Source: VFMC01 sp050248155
GTDB taxonomy: Bacteria; Actinomycetota; Acidimicrobiia; Acidimicrobiales; Ilumatobacteraceae
Reading direction: 5' to 3'
DNA: 64,000 nt
Assembly: GCA_050248155.1 (NCBI GenBank)
Contig: JBFWSW010000004.1
Location: 1 to 64,000 of the forward strand
The notes under the pieces are model-generated. The model was not told the DNA's origin. It saw only the letters and a program-made list of their open reading frames with translations, and made no database searches. Shown here one piece after another: positions 1-8,926 of the stretch (the stretch's first letter is position 1; each line of letters begins with the position of its first letter). The translations under genes and the position numbers were made by a program.

Positions 1-2415
1 ACCTTCGGAGCCGGCACGGCGATGCAGAACTACGCCAACGGCATCATGGCCGAGATCCCGAACCTGGGCGGCATCTTCTTCGATCCGGCGACGAGCCGCA
101 TCTACTACACGCTCACCAACAGCTCGAGCCTGTACTACCGGTCGTTCCTCCCCGAGAGCGGCGTGATCAGCTCGACGCGCTACACGGCATCCGGCTCGGT
201 CGCGTCGCTCAACCCGGCCCGGGTGCGCGGCATGTTCCTCGCCGCCGGCCAGATCTGGTTCGCCGACAACACCACCGGCAACCTGCTGAAGATCGGCTTC
301 GCCGCCGGCGCACCCACCGGCACGGTGTCGGTGGCCGACAACTCGACCGACTGGCGTGGTGCGCGGGCGATGTTCCTCGTGAACGCCGACCAGCCGAACG
401 TCCCGCCGGTGGCATCGTTCACGAGCAACTGCACCGTCAACTCGTGCGCCTTCACCTCGACGTCGACCGACATCGACGGCACCATCACGGGCTACGCCTG
501 GAACTTCGGTGACGGCCAGAACGGCTCGGGGGCCACCCCGACGCATGCCTACGCGCAGGGCGGCACCTACAACGTCACGCTCACCGTCACCGACTCCGAC
601 GGCGCCACGGCGTCGATCACCAACCCGGTGACCGTGACCGACCCGCCGAACGTGCCGCCGAGTGCGTCGTTCACCTCGAGCTGCACGCTGCTCGCGTGCA
701 CGTTCACGTCGACGTCGACCGACGGCGACGGCAGCATCGCCTCGTACGCCTGGGACTTCGGTGACGGCGCGACGGCCACCACGGGTCCGGCCGTGTCCCA
801 CACGTTCGGCTCGGCGAGCACCTACACCGTCGGCCTGACCGTCACCGACGACGACGGCGCTCCCGCGTCGACGTCGGCGTCGGTCACCGTCGTCGACGGC
901 ACGGCCGCCGCGGCATACCGCACGTCGAATGCGCGGCAGTCGACGAACACGACAGCGTCGGTCCAGATCCCTGCCGCGGTGCAGGCGGGCGATCAGCTCG
1001 TGCTGATCGTCACCGCCAACACCGCCTCCACGCTCACCACCCCGAGTGGTTGGACGCTGCTCGGCACCCGTGACGACGGTTCACCGGACATGCGCTCGTG
1101 GGTCTTCACCCGGACGGCCGTCGCCGGCACCGGCGGATCGACGGTGAGCGCCACCCTCGGCGCCACCAGCAAGTCGTCGACGATCGTGCTGGCGTACTCC
1201 AACGCGCAGGCCCCCACCGTGCTCGCCTCGTCCGTCATGGGGGCGTCGTCCACTGCGCTGGCCACCCCGGCGGTCGCCGTTGCGCAGCCGGGCTCGATGG
1301 TCGTGAACTACTGGTCGGACAAGTCGTCGTCGAACAGCGGCTGGACCCTGCCGGGCAGCGTCACGACTCGCATCGGGTCGGTCGGGTCGGGCTCGGGACG
1401 CATCACCGCTGCTGCCGGTGACGTCGTGGTCGCCGGCTCGAGCTGGGCAGGCGCGACGGCGAACTCGACGGTCGCCGGCACGAAGGGCATCGGCTGGTCG
1501 ATCGTGGTGCCGGCGAACGGTGCACCGGTGCCGAACACGCCGCCGACCGCAGCGTTCACCTCGAACTGCACCAACCTCTCGTGCACGTTCACGTCGACGT
1601 CGACCGACGGCGACGGCACGATCGCCTCGTACGCATGGAACTTCGGCGATGCCACGACGAGCACCGAGGCCAACCCGGTCCACGCATACGCGGCCGCCGG
1701 CACGTACACGGTCACCTTGACCGTCACCGACGACGACGGCGCGCCGAGCGCGTCACCGGCGTCGGCGCAGGTCGTCGTCAGCGACGCACCGCCGGCTGGG
1801 AACGTGGCCTTCCGGGCGCAGGCGTCGGCCAACACGACGACGACCGCTGCCTCCATCGGCGTCCCTGCATCGGTCCAGGTGGGTGACCAGCTGTTGCTGT
1901 TCGTCACCGCCAACGTGGCCACCACGGCCACCACGCCCGCGGGCTGGACGTTGCTCGGCACCCGTGACGACGGCTCGCCCGACGTCCGCTCGTGGGTGTT
2001 CACCCGCACGGCCATCGCCGGCACCGCGGGGTCGACGGTGACGTCGACGCTCGGCGCGTCGGCCAAGGTGTCGCGGGTGCTCGTCGCCTACTCCGGCGCC
2101 GACCCGATCACCGTGAACGCCTCGTCGGTGATGGGCGCCTCGTCGACGGCGCTCGCCACGCCCTCGGTCGCGGTGGCCGAGAACAACTCGATCGTGGTCA
2201 GCTACTGGGTGGACAAGTCGTCGGGCAACTCCGGCTGGACCCTGCCCGGCGCAGTGACGTCTCGATCGGTGTCGCTCGGCAGCGGCGGCGGCCAGATCAC
2301 CGCGGCCGCCGGCGACAGCGCGGCGAACACCGGCACGTGGCCGGGTGCGACCGCGAACTCGTCGGTCGCCGGCACCAAGGGCATCGCCTGGAGCGTGGTC
2401 ATCACTCCGGCGTGA
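1..2415 (+). CDS. Secreted PKD-repeat protein, 3' part of a larger gene
   Basis: The reading frame is open to the first base of the window, so this is the C-terminal part (about 804 residues visible) of a longer gene; the Met at 22 is not a credible start. From that Met, the first ~120 residues look like the tail of a beta-propeller-like domain. PKD domains follow at about residues 127-208 and 209-293, then a ~200-residue beta-rich module (about 297-500), a third PKD domain (about 504-592) and a second copy of the module (about 597-797). Each PKD domain has the YAWNFGD/YAWDFGD and LTVTD signatures and a Cys pair near its start. PKD repeats are usually extracellular spacers or glycan-binding units. 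No LPXTG or membrane anchor is seen at the C-terminus, so export is inferred from family habit. No catalytic domain is visible in this part. Confidence 0.8.
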   Translation, partial: TFGAGTAMQNYANGIMAEIPNLGGIFFDPATSRIYYTLTNSSSLYYRSFLPESGVISSTRYTASGSVASLNPARVRGMFLAAGQIWFADNTTGNLLKIGFAAGAPTGTVSVADNSTDWRGARAMFLVNADQPNVPPVASFTSNCTVNSCAFTSTSTDIDGTITGYAWNFGDGQNGSGATPTHAYAQGGTYNVTLTVTDSDGATASITNPVTVTDPPNVPPSASFTSSCTLLACTFTSTSTDGDGSIASYAWDFGDGATATTGPAVSHTFGSASTYTVGLTVTDDDGAPASTSASVTVVDGTAAAAYRTSNARQSTNTTASVQIPAAVQAGDQLVLIVTANTASTLTTPSGWTLLGTRDDGSPDMRSWVFTRTAVAGTGGSTVSATLGATSKSSTIVLAYSNAQAPTVLASSVMGASSTALATPAVAVAQPGSMVVNYWSDKSSSNSGWTLPGSVTTRIGSVGSGSGRITAAAGDVVVAGSSWAGATANSTVAGTKGIGWSIVVPANGAPVPNTPPTAAFTSNCTNLSCTFTSTSTDGDGTIASYAWNFGDATTSTEANPVHAYAAAGTYTVTLTVTDDDGAPSASPASAQVVVSDAPPAGNVAFRAQASANTTTTAASIGVPASVQVGDQLLLFVTANVATTATTPAGWTLLGTRDDGSPDVRSWVFTRTAIAGTAGSTVTSTLGASAKVSRVLVAYSGADPITVNASSVMGASSTALATPSVAVAENNSIVVSYWVDKSSGNSGWTLPGAVTSRSVSLGSGGGQITAAAGDSAANTGTWPGATANSSVAGTKGIAWSVVITPA

Positions 2416-2490
2416 CGGATCGATGAGCGGTGGGGCCCTGGCGGGGGCCTCATCGCTCATCAAGTCACCGGTGCGGGCCAGACTGTCGGC

Positions 2491-4284
2491 ATGCTCGGCA
2501 AGTTCGGTTGGTGGCGGCACGCGGTCGTCGGTGCGACGGTGCTCGGCTGCGCCGGCCTCGCGCTGTTCGGGGTGATCGGCACCGGTGAGCACACGGGAGA
2601 TGAGCGCTTCGAGTCGAAGTTCGTCGTCGTCGAGCCGGCCGGACCAGATCAGCCCGACGGCCTGCGGATCACCGAGGTGGTCGACATCGACTTCGGAGGC
2701 GCCGACCGCCACGGCTACGAGCGGTACGTCGAGAACGACTTCGGCGCACCCGTCGACATCACCGCGACGTCGCCCGACGCGCCCGACGAGGTCGACGCCG
2801 TCGACCAGGGCTTCGAGACCCGGATCCGCATCGGGGATCCCGATTCCACCGTGTCCGGCCGGCACCGCTACGTGCTGCGGTACACGCTGCCCGACGCCCG
2901 GGTCTCGCAGGGACTGCTCGCACTCGACGTGATCGGCAACGACGAGTCCTTCGTCACCGAGCGCTTCGAAGTCGTGGTCACCGGGCTCGAGCTGTCGGGC
3001 CGGATGTGCAACGTCGGGCCGCTCGGCACCGAAGGCGGCTGCAACCTCGCGCCGCACGACGACGGCACCTATCGCACCGTGATCGAGCCGCTCGATCCGG
3101 GGGAGGGCATCACGATCGGCGGCAGCATCACCGGCACGACGGATCCGGTCGATGTCACCGCTCCACCCGAGCCGCCGCGTCCGGACGACGTGCGCGTGCC
3201 GCTCGCCATCGGCATGGGTGCGCTGGGGACGACAGCGGCGGCTGCGGTGTTCGCGGTGTCGCGCCGTCGCGGGCGCAACCAGGTGTTCGGCGGCGGGGGA
3301 GCGGCCGACGCGGCGTTCGGCAGCTTGCCGCGGCCGGGTCTGCCGTTGCCGGCGTCGTCGACGACGCTCGTCGCCGACGACGAACTGGCCGCGCTGGCAA
3401 CCATCGAGTTCGTGCCGCCAGCCGGTCTCGCTCCCTGGCAGGGCGCAGCCGTGCTGTTCGAACGTCTCGACGACGACGTCGTGGCCGCGTGGTTCTCGGG
3501 CCACGCCGCGACCGGCGTGATCACGCTCGAGCAGCGCGCCGGCAAGCTCGTCGTCGGTCCCGGGCCGAAGCTCGCCGAGGCCGACGAGATGACGCGGAGC
3601 ATCGTCGCCACCATGTTGAACGGGCGGTCAGAGCTGACCCTCGGCTCGTACGACAAGCACTTCGCCACGGCCTGGGGTCGCGTCCGCAGCGCCGAGCAGA
3701 AGATGATCAAGCAGTCCGGGTGGTGGACGCGGCTGCCGTCGTTCGGCAGCGGGGGAGGTGGTGCGGGCCTCGTCGTGTTCGTCATCGTCGGGTTCGTCTT
3801 CTTCGGGGCAGGCTCGGCTGCCACGGCACTGCTCGGCGCGATCCAGTCGCTGCCGCTCGCGCTGCTGTTCGGAACCGTCGTGCCGGCGGTCGCGGCATGG
3901 TCGATGTATCGCGTGCTGCTGCCGGCGCGCAGCGCCACCGGGTCGGCAGTCGCGTTGCGCACCGAGTCGTTCCGGCGCTTCCTCGAGGCCAGCGAGGGTC
4001 GCCACGTCCAGTGGGCGTGGGAGCACGGCCTGCTCCGTGAGTACAGCGCGTGGGCGGTCTCGTTGGGTGCGGCGACGGCGTGGGCTCGCGCGCTGGCCGC
4101 GAGCAACGTGCCGGCGCCCGAGATGAGCATGAACGGTCCGCTGCTCGTGCATTCGATGCGCGGGTCGATGATCAGCAGCCGGACCGCGCCGTCGTCGCGT
4201 TCGGGTGGCAGCGGGTTCTCAGGTGGGTTCTCCGGCGGTCACGTCGGCGGCGGAGGAGGCGGGGGTCGCTCGGGATCGTGGTGA
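2491..4284 (+). CDS. DUF2207 family membrane protein
   Basis: The 597-residue protein has an N-terminal hydrophobic segment (about residues 8-28), a ~200-residue extracellular beta-rich domain, a membrane segment near residues 230-250, a cytoplasmic region, a hydrophobic pair around 425-480, and a Gly/Ser-rich tail ending in repeated GG and a Trp. This layout, including the glycine-rich tail, is typical of DUF2207 (YciQ-like) proteins, whose role is unknown. The ATG at 2491 has no clear ribosome site; CAGACT lies 6 nt upstream and may be a leaderless -10 box. The gene follows the PKD protein by 75 bp and ends 22 bp before the M20 peptidase gene. Confidence 0.8.
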   Translation: MLGKFGWWRHAVVGATVLGCAGLALFGVIGTGEHTGDERFESKFVVVEPAGPDQPDGLRITEVVDIDFGGADRHGYERYVENDFGAPVDITATSPDAPDEVDAVDQGFETRIRIGDPDSTVSGRHRYVLRYTLPDARVSQGLLALDVIGNDESFVTERFEVVVTGLELSGRMCNVGPLGTEGGCNLAPHDDGTYRTVIEPLDPGEGITIGGSITGTTDPVDVTAPPEPPRPDDVRVPLAIGMGALGTTAAAAVFAVSRRRGRNQVFGGGGAADAAFGSLPRPGLPLPASSTTLVADDELAALATIEFVPPAGLAPWQGAAVLFERLDDDVVAAWFSGHAATGVITLEQRAGKLVVGPGPKLAEADEMTRSIVATMLNGRSELTLGSYDKHFATAWGRVRSAEQKMIKQSGWWTRLPSFGSGGGGAGLVVFVIVGFVFFGAGSAATALLGAIQSLPLALLFGTVVPAVAAWSMYRVLLPARSATGSAVALRTESFRRFLEASEGRHVQWAWEHGLLREYSAWAVSLGAATAWARALAASNVPAPEMSMNGPLLVHSMRGSMISSRTAPSSRSGGSGFSGGFSGGHVGGGGGGGRSGSW

Positions 4285-4306
4285 GTGCTCGTGCCATGCT
4301 GGTGCG

Positions 4307-5650
4307 ATGACGGATCTCGACGAACTGACCGGAACGACCACCGAACTGCTGCAGGCGCTCATCCGCAACCAGTGCGTCAACGACGGCACGCCCGATTCGG
4401 GCGACGAGGTCCGCAACGCCGAGCTGCTCGACAACTACCTCGGTTCGGCGGGCCTCGCGACCGAGCGGTTCGCGTCTCGTCCCGGCCGGGGCTCGGTCGT
4501 CTCGCGCATCGAGGGCTCCGACCCGACCGCGCCGACGCTCTGCCTGATGGGCCACATCGACGTCGTCCCGGTCAACCCCGACGGCTGGTCTCGCGATCCG
4601 TTCGGCGGCGAGCTCGTCGACGGTGAGGTGTGGGGTCGAGGCGCGATCGACATGCTGAACATCACCGCGTCGATGGCCGTCGCCTTCCGCCGACTGGCCG
4701 ACACCGGCTGGCGGCCGAAGGGCACGCTGATCTACTTCGGCGTCGCCGACGAAGAGGCCGGTGGGAAGTGGGGCGCTGAGTGGATGTGCGACCACCACTG
4801 GGAGGCCATCCGCAGCGACTACGTCCTCACCGAGATCGGAGGGTGGTCGTCGGTGGGCGACGACGACGTCCGCCGCGTCGTCGTCAACACGGGCGAGAAG
4901 GGCATCGCGTGGCGCAAGCTCGTCGTCCAGGGCACGCCGTCGCACGGATCGATGCCCTTCGGCACCGACAACGCGCTCGTGAAGGCTGCCGAGGTCGTAC
5001 GGCGCATCTCCGCCTACCGGCCCGGGGCCTACATCGGGGAGGCGTGGCGGGCGCGTGTCGAGTCGCTGCCGGTCGACGACGAGATGAAGGCCGCCCTGCT
5101 CGATCCGGCGCGGATCTGGTCGTCGATCGAGTCACTGCCGCCGCCTCTCGCCCGCACCTGCCACGCGGCGACGCACACGACCTTCTCGCCGAACGTCGCC
5201 CACGGTGGTCAGAAGACCAACATCGTGCCCGACCGCGTCGAGATCGAGGTCGACATCCGTACCGTGCCCGGCACGTCCCAGGCCGACGTCGACGCTCACC
5301 TGCACGAGGCGCTCGGCGAGCTCGCCCACCACGTCACGATCACGCCGTTGCAACAGAACGACTCCACCGAATCGCCGCGCGGCAACGCGCTCTGGGACGC
5401 CGTGTCGCACGCGACGCAGGTGGCCTATCCGGGGGCCGAGCTGACCCCCGGCCTCATCGTCGGCGGCACCGACGCCCGCTTCTTCCGCCAGAAGGGAGCC
5501 GTCGCGTACGGCGCCGGGCTCTACTCGCCGGAGGTCACCCTCGAGTCGTTCGGCACCCGGTTCCACGGCAACGACGAGCGCATCGACACCGAATCGCTCG
5601 GGTTGTCGACCCAGTTCTGGATGCACATCGCCCAGGAGATCTGCGGCTGA
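4307..5650 (+). CDS. M20 family metallopeptidase (ArgE/DapE/ACY1 type)
   Basis: This 447-residue protein carries the M20 zinc-site motifs: GHIDVVP with its His and Asp, GRGAIDM with the bridging Asp, DEEAGG with the catalytic Glu pair, and GGTDARFF near the C-terminus. The family removes acyl groups or cleaves terminal residues from small peptides and amino acid derivatives in the cytoplasm; the exact substrate cannot be read from the sequence. I chose the ATG at 4307 because residues after it match the usual start of the family and CATGCT lies 6 nt upstream as a possible leaderless -10 box; an in-frame start at 4205 would lie inside the previous gene. It converges with the methyltransferase gene, leaving 9 bp. 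Confidence 0.88.
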   Translation: MTDLDELTGTTTELLQALIRNQCVNDGTPDSGDEVRNAELLDNYLGSAGLATERFASRPGRGSVVSRIEGSDPTAPTLCLMGHIDVVPVNPDGWSRDPFGGELVDGEVWGRGAIDMLNITASMAVAFRRLADTGWRPKGTLIYFGVADEEAGGKWGAEWMCDHHWEAIRSDYVLTEIGGWSSVGDDDVRRVVVNTGEKGIAWRKLVVQGTPSHGSMPFGTDNALVKAAEVVRRISAYRPGAYIGEAWRARVESLPVDDEMKAALLDPARIWSSIESLPPPLARTCHAATHTTFSPNVAHGGQKTNIVPDRVEIEVDIRTVPGTSQADVDAHLHEALGELAHHVTITPLQQNDSTESPRGNALWDAVSHATQVAYPGAELTPGLIVGGTDARFFRQKGAVAYGAGLYSPEVTLESFGTRFHGNDERIDTESLGLSTQFWMHIAQEICG

Positions 5651-5659
5651 TCGCCGAGC

Positions 5660-6457
5660 TCAACTCGGCGACCACGACACCGTGACGACGTCATCCGGTG
5701 ACAGCAGCGGGGTGGCGGCGATCTCGGCCTCGATCTCGGGATCTCGGTCGGCAGGCAGGCACAGGCGCACGCGCAGGTTGGCGACACGTTCGGCCGTGGT
5801 CATCGGAGCGGGGCGCTCGTCGCGTCGCCACCGATCGACCAGCGGATCGTGACCGAGGTCGCGCACCACCGCGACGAAGTCGTCGGCTGTGGGCGACGAG
5901 GGCCGATCGAGATCCCAGAACCGCCGCCACAACGGGCCCAGCGACGACTGCGGGTGCACACTCGTCAGCTCGACCACCACCAGGACCCGAGCGTGCGCGT
6001 CCAGCTCCCTGACGAACGGCTCGATGTCGCCGACGTTGTAGACCACGTGATGGCACACCGCCACATCGGCCACCGGTGTGTCGCCCGCGACGGCCGGCCA
6101 GTGCCCGAGCACCGTCTGGGCCTCGACGCCGCGGGTCCGGGCGGCCTCGCTGAACTGCTCGAGCATCGCCGGCTGATGATCGACGCCGATCACCGATGTG
6201 GCATCGGGCGCGAGCGGCAGGCTCGAGCGGCCGCCGCCACAGCCGACGTCGAGCACCGTTCCGCCGCCGAGCGCCCGCAGCGCGGCGCGTGCCCGCCCCA
6301 TCGACGGGGTGTCCGAGGGGTCGTCGACACCTGAGCGGAACATCGCGGGTGCGTGCACCCACGGGCTGGTCGGTGCCTGCTCGAGGATGTGCTGCGGGAT
6401 GCCCCACTGCTGCAGCGACTCGTTCCAGCGACGCGCGGCAGGTCGAGGATCGCTCAC
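5660..6457 (-). CDS. SAM-dependent class I methyltransferase
   Basis: The 265-residue product has the SAM-binding glycine motif LDVGCGGGRSSLPLAP, followed by an acidic residue ending strand 2 (VIGVDHQP) and a CHHVVYN segment at the motif IV position. The substrate is unknown. The start is a GTG at 6457 that lies only 2 bp after the LysR stop codon, so translation is probably coupled to the regulator. A longer reading upstream would run through the LysR gene in another frame and is not believed. The pairing with a LysR gene next to a CO dehydrogenase operon may mean a shared regulon, but there is no direct evidence that it takes part in CO oxidation. Confidence 0.82.
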   Translation of the reverse strand: MSDPRPAARRWNESLQQWGIPQHILEQAPTSPWVHAPAMFRSGVDDPSDTPSMGRARAALRALGGGTVLDVGCGGGRSSLPLAPDATSVIGVDHQPAMLEQFSEAARTRGVEAQTVLGHWPAVAGDTPVADVAVCHHVVYNVGDIEPFVRELDAHARVLVVVELTSVHPQSSLGPLWRRFWDLDRPSSPTADDFVAVVRDLGHDPLVDRWRRDERPAPMTTAERVANLRVRLCLPADRDPEIEAEIAATPLLSPDDVVTVSWSPS

Positions 6458-6459
6458 GG

Positions 6460-7425
6460 TCAGCTCCAGATCGTCACGTAGACCGGTGGCTTGAACCGTT
6501 GCGACGGGACGCCGCCGTCGCCGCTGTGCATCGCGTGCATCGCTTCCGGCGTCGAGAGGAAGCGCTGCAGCTTGCCGACGAGCGGGCGCCTCCGTTCTCC
6601 GCCGAGCGCGCTCACGTACCACAGGCGGTCGAGTGGGAACTCCGGCACGGCCAGCTTGACCAGTTGGCTGCTCGCCGCGTCGCGCTGCAACAGGTGCTCG
6701 ACGACCGGTGCCACGCCGGCGCCGTCGGCCGCGGCGGAGCACACCGCAGACTGGTTCGGGAAGACGCGCACGCGGTCGGGCGCGACGCCGACGCGCTGGA
6801 GCACGTGACCCACCTGCGAATGGGGGTCGGTGCCCTCCGGGTCGACCAGCCACGTCTCGTCGCGCAGGTGCCGGGCCGGGACGCTGGTCATCCCGACCAG
6901 ACGGTGCTGGGTGCCCGCGACGAGCGCGACGCGATAGCGCATGAGCGGCGTGCAGCTCAGCCCGTCACGCTCGGCGGCCGGGAGCTGTGGGCCGAGCGCC
7001 ACATCGGCGAGCCGTTCGTGCAGCAGCGCCGAGATCTCGCTGGTCGAGGCGATCCCGAGGGTGACCTCCACGCGGCCGGCGCGGGTGGTGAAGGCCTGGA
7101 GCAAGGCCGGCGCGACGGCGTGTCCGATCGTGCTGGTCGCGACCACCCGCAGCAGCTCGGGGGCGCCTTGCGACTGACGGACGACCTCCTCCGCCTCGTT
7201 CGCGAGGTGCACCATCTGCGACGCGATGCCGACCACTCGCTGCCCAGCGGTGGTGAGCTCCATCCCTGCTGGGGTGCGGGTGAGCAGCTGGTCGCCGAGG
7301 CTCTGGCGGAGCGCCGTCAACGCCTGCGACACCGCCGGCTCGCTGACACCCAGCGCCGTCGCAGCGCCCTTCACCGAGCCGAGACGCGCGACGAGCACGA
7401 ACACCTTCAGCTGCGTGAGCGTCAC
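6460..7425 (-). CDS. LysR family transcriptional regulator, divergent from cox operon
   Basis: This 321-residue protein starts with a winged helix-turn-helix typical of LysR proteins (residues about 3-62, with AATALGVSEPAVSQAL as the recognition region), followed by a periplasmic-binding-protein-like effector domain (about 90-295). The GTG start at 7425 is supported by the usual position of the TLTQLKVF motif at the very N-terminus and by a TACAGT box 6 nt upstream. It is divergent from coxM with a 144-bp shared control region, which is the classic arrangement for a LysR regulator acting on its neighbour. The regulated operon and any inducer are inferred. A methyltransferase gene follows 2 bp downstream. 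Confidence 0.9.
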   Translation of the reverse strand: MTLTQLKVFVLVARLGSVKGAATALGVSEPAVSQALTALRQSLGDQLLTRTPAGMELTTAGQRVVGIASQMVHLANEAEEVVRQSQGAPELLRVVATSTIGHAVAPALLQAFTTRAGRVEVTLGIASTSEISALLHERLADVALGPQLPAAERDGLSCTPLMRYRVALVAGTQHRLVGMTSVPARHLRDETWLVDPEGTDPHSQVGHVLQRVGVAPDRVRVFPNQSAVCSAAADGAGVAPVVEHLLQRDAASSQLVKLAVPEFPLDRLWYVSALGGERRRPLVGKLQRFLSTPEAMHAMHSGDGGVPSQRFKPPVYVTIWS

Positions 7426-7431
7426 GCGCGC

Positions 7432-7437
7432 ACTGTA
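7432..7437 (-). promoter_or_regulatory. -10 box of LysR gene (leaderless)
   Basis: TACAGT on the minus strand ends 6 nt before the GTG start of the LysR gene, so transcription would begin at or next to the start codon. No ribosome site is present, in keeping with a leaderless mRNA. Confidence 0.55.
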
Positions 7438-7468
7438 TGCCAGCTTGCCCGGGTCGTGCTGCCGGCCG

Positions 7469-7520
7469 ATAAGCGTTCGGTTAGGGGGACGTTGACCACG
7501 ACGCCGGGCCGGCGCACGAT
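7469..7520 (+). promoter_or_regulatory. cox operon promoter and candidate LysR operator
   Basis: TTGACC (7492-7497) and CACGAT (7515-7520) are separated by 17 bp, a good sigma-70-type promoter for coxM with a leader of about 43 nt. Just upstream, ATAAGCGTTCGGTTAG (7469-7484) is a short inverted TAA/TTA repeat that could be a LysR binding site; it does not match T-N11-A exactly. The coxM ribosome site (GAGGGGGACC) precedes the ATG at 7570. Confidence 0.5.
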
Positions 7521-7569
7521 GCACGCGGCGCGGCTGGGGGCCGCGCGTCCGCACACGTCGAGGGGGACC

Positions 7570-8448
7570 ATGCAGACACCACCACCGTTCGAGTACGAAC
7601 GGGCCACCAGCGTGGGGCAGGCGCTCGAGCTGCTCGAACGCCTGGGACCCGACGCGCGTCTCATCGCAGGCGGCCACAGCCTGCTGCCGATGATGAAGCT
7701 GCGGCTGGCCCGGCCCGAGCACCTCGTCGACATCAACGACCTGGCAGGCGAGCTCGGCTACGTGCGCATCGAAGGCGACGAGCTGTGCATCGGGGCGATG
7801 TGCCGCCACGCCGACCTGCTCGCGTCGGCCGTCGCCGGCGAGCACTTCCGCATCCTGCACGACGCCGAGCGGGTGATCGCCGATCCGGTGGTGCGCAATC
7901 GAGGCACCGTCGGCGGGTCACTCGGTCAGGCAGATCCGTCGGAGGATCTCTCGGCGGCGTTCGCGGCCGCCCACGCGAACGTGGTGATCGCCTCGTCGAG
8001 CGGCACCCGCACGGTGCCCGCTCGGGAGCTGGTGCTCGGCCCGTACGAGACCGCCGTCGGTCCCGCCGAGATGATCACCGAGATCCGGTTGGCGATCAAG
8101 CCGGGCTCGGGCAGCGCGTACCAGAAGGTCGAGCGGCGGGCCGGCGACTGGGCCGTCGCCGCGGCCGGGGCGTGCGTGTGGATGGACGGAGACGTCGTGC
8201 GCGAGGTCGGCATCGGCCTGACGGCCGTCGGTGCCGAGCACCACTGCGCTCCCGCAGCCGAGGAGGTGCTCCGCGGGAAGGCCCTGACCGACGCGCTGAT
8301 CGACGAAGCGGGCGCGGCTGCAGCTGCGGGCTGCTCGCCGAGCTCGGATCAGCGAGGGCCGGAGGACTACAAGCGCCACCTCGCGGGCGAGCTGACGAAG
8401 CGAGCGCTGCGATCGGCAGTGGCTCGCAGCAGGGGACAGGAGGGCTGA
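7570..8448 (+). CDS. coxM: Carbon monoxide dehydrogenase medium (FAD) subunit
   Basis: CoxM passes electrons from the iron-sulfur subunit to FAD in the cytoplasmic CO dehydrogenase. The 292-residue protein contains the FAD-binding motif AGGHSLLPMMKLR (about residues 31-43), which is characteristic of CoxM proteins, and a second motif NRGTVGGSLGQADP near residue 110 that corresponds to the TIGG region. Length matches the family (about 290). The ATG at 7570 is preceded by a GAGGGGGA ribosome site. It is the first gene of a coxMSL-coxF-coxD-coxE operon and ends 1 bp before coxS. The identity as true CO dehydrogenase rests on the active-site motif in CoxL. Confidence 0.92.
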   Translation: MQTPPPFEYERATSVGQALELLERLGPDARLIAGGHSLLPMMKLRLARPEHLVDINDLAGELGYVRIEGDELCIGAMCRHADLLASAVAGEHFRILHDAERVIADPVVRNRGTVGGSLGQADPSEDLSAAFAAAHANVVIASSSGTRTVPARELVLGPYETAVGPAEMITEIRLAIKPGSGSAYQKVERRAGDWAVAAAGACVWMDGDVVREVGIGLTAVGAEHHCAPAAEEVLRGKALTDALIDEAGAAAAAGCSPSSDQRGPEDYKRHLAGELTKRALRSAVARSRGQEG

Positions 8449-8449
8449 C

Positions 8450-8926
8450 ATGCAGATCGACATCACCGTCAACGGCGAGCAGCGCCGAGCCGAGGTCGAA
8501 CCCAGGCACCTGCTCGTGCACGTCCTGCGCGACGAGCTGGCCCTCACCGGCACCCATTGGGGCTGCGACACGTCGAACTGCGGCGCGTGCGTCGTCCTGC
8601 TCGACGGCACGCCGGTCAAGAGCTGCACGGTGCTCGGCGTCATGGCCGACGGCCGGCGCGTCGACACGGTCGAGGGCCTCGAGCAGGGCGAGCTCGACCC
8701 GGTGCAGCAGGGCTTCATGCAGTGCCACGGCCTCCAGTGCGGCTTCTGCACCCCGGGGATGATGCTCGTCGGCAAGTGGTTGCTCGAACGCGAGCCCGAT
8801 CCCAGCGAGCACACCATCCGCGAGGCCATCTCCGGCCAGCTGTGCCGGTGCACCGGTTACGACAACATCGTCAAGTCCATTCGTTGGGCCGCCGAGCACC
8901 CGCTCGTACCAGGAGGGGCATCATGA
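8450..8926 (+). CDS. coxS: Carbon monoxide dehydrogenase small (2Fe-2S) subunit
   Basis: CoxS holds the two [2Fe-2S] clusters that carry electrons from the molybdenum centre to FAD. The 158-residue protein has the plant-ferredoxin cluster motif GCDTSNCGACVV followed by a fourth Cys (KSCTVLG), and the second cluster motif with GLQCGFCTPGMM and LCRCTGY. All eight ligating cysteines are present. An AGGAGG ribosome site lies just before the ATG at 8450. Its TGA stop overlaps the ATG of coxL, so the two subunits are translationally coupled. Confidence 0.95.
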   Translation: MQIDITVNGEQRRAEVEPRHLLVHVLRDELALTGTHWGCDTSNCGACVVLLDGTPVKSCTVLGVMADGRRVDTVEGLEQGELDPVQQGFMQCHGLQCGFCTPGMMLVGKWLLEREPDPSEHTIREAISGQLCRCTGYDNIVKSIRWAAEHPLVPGGAS

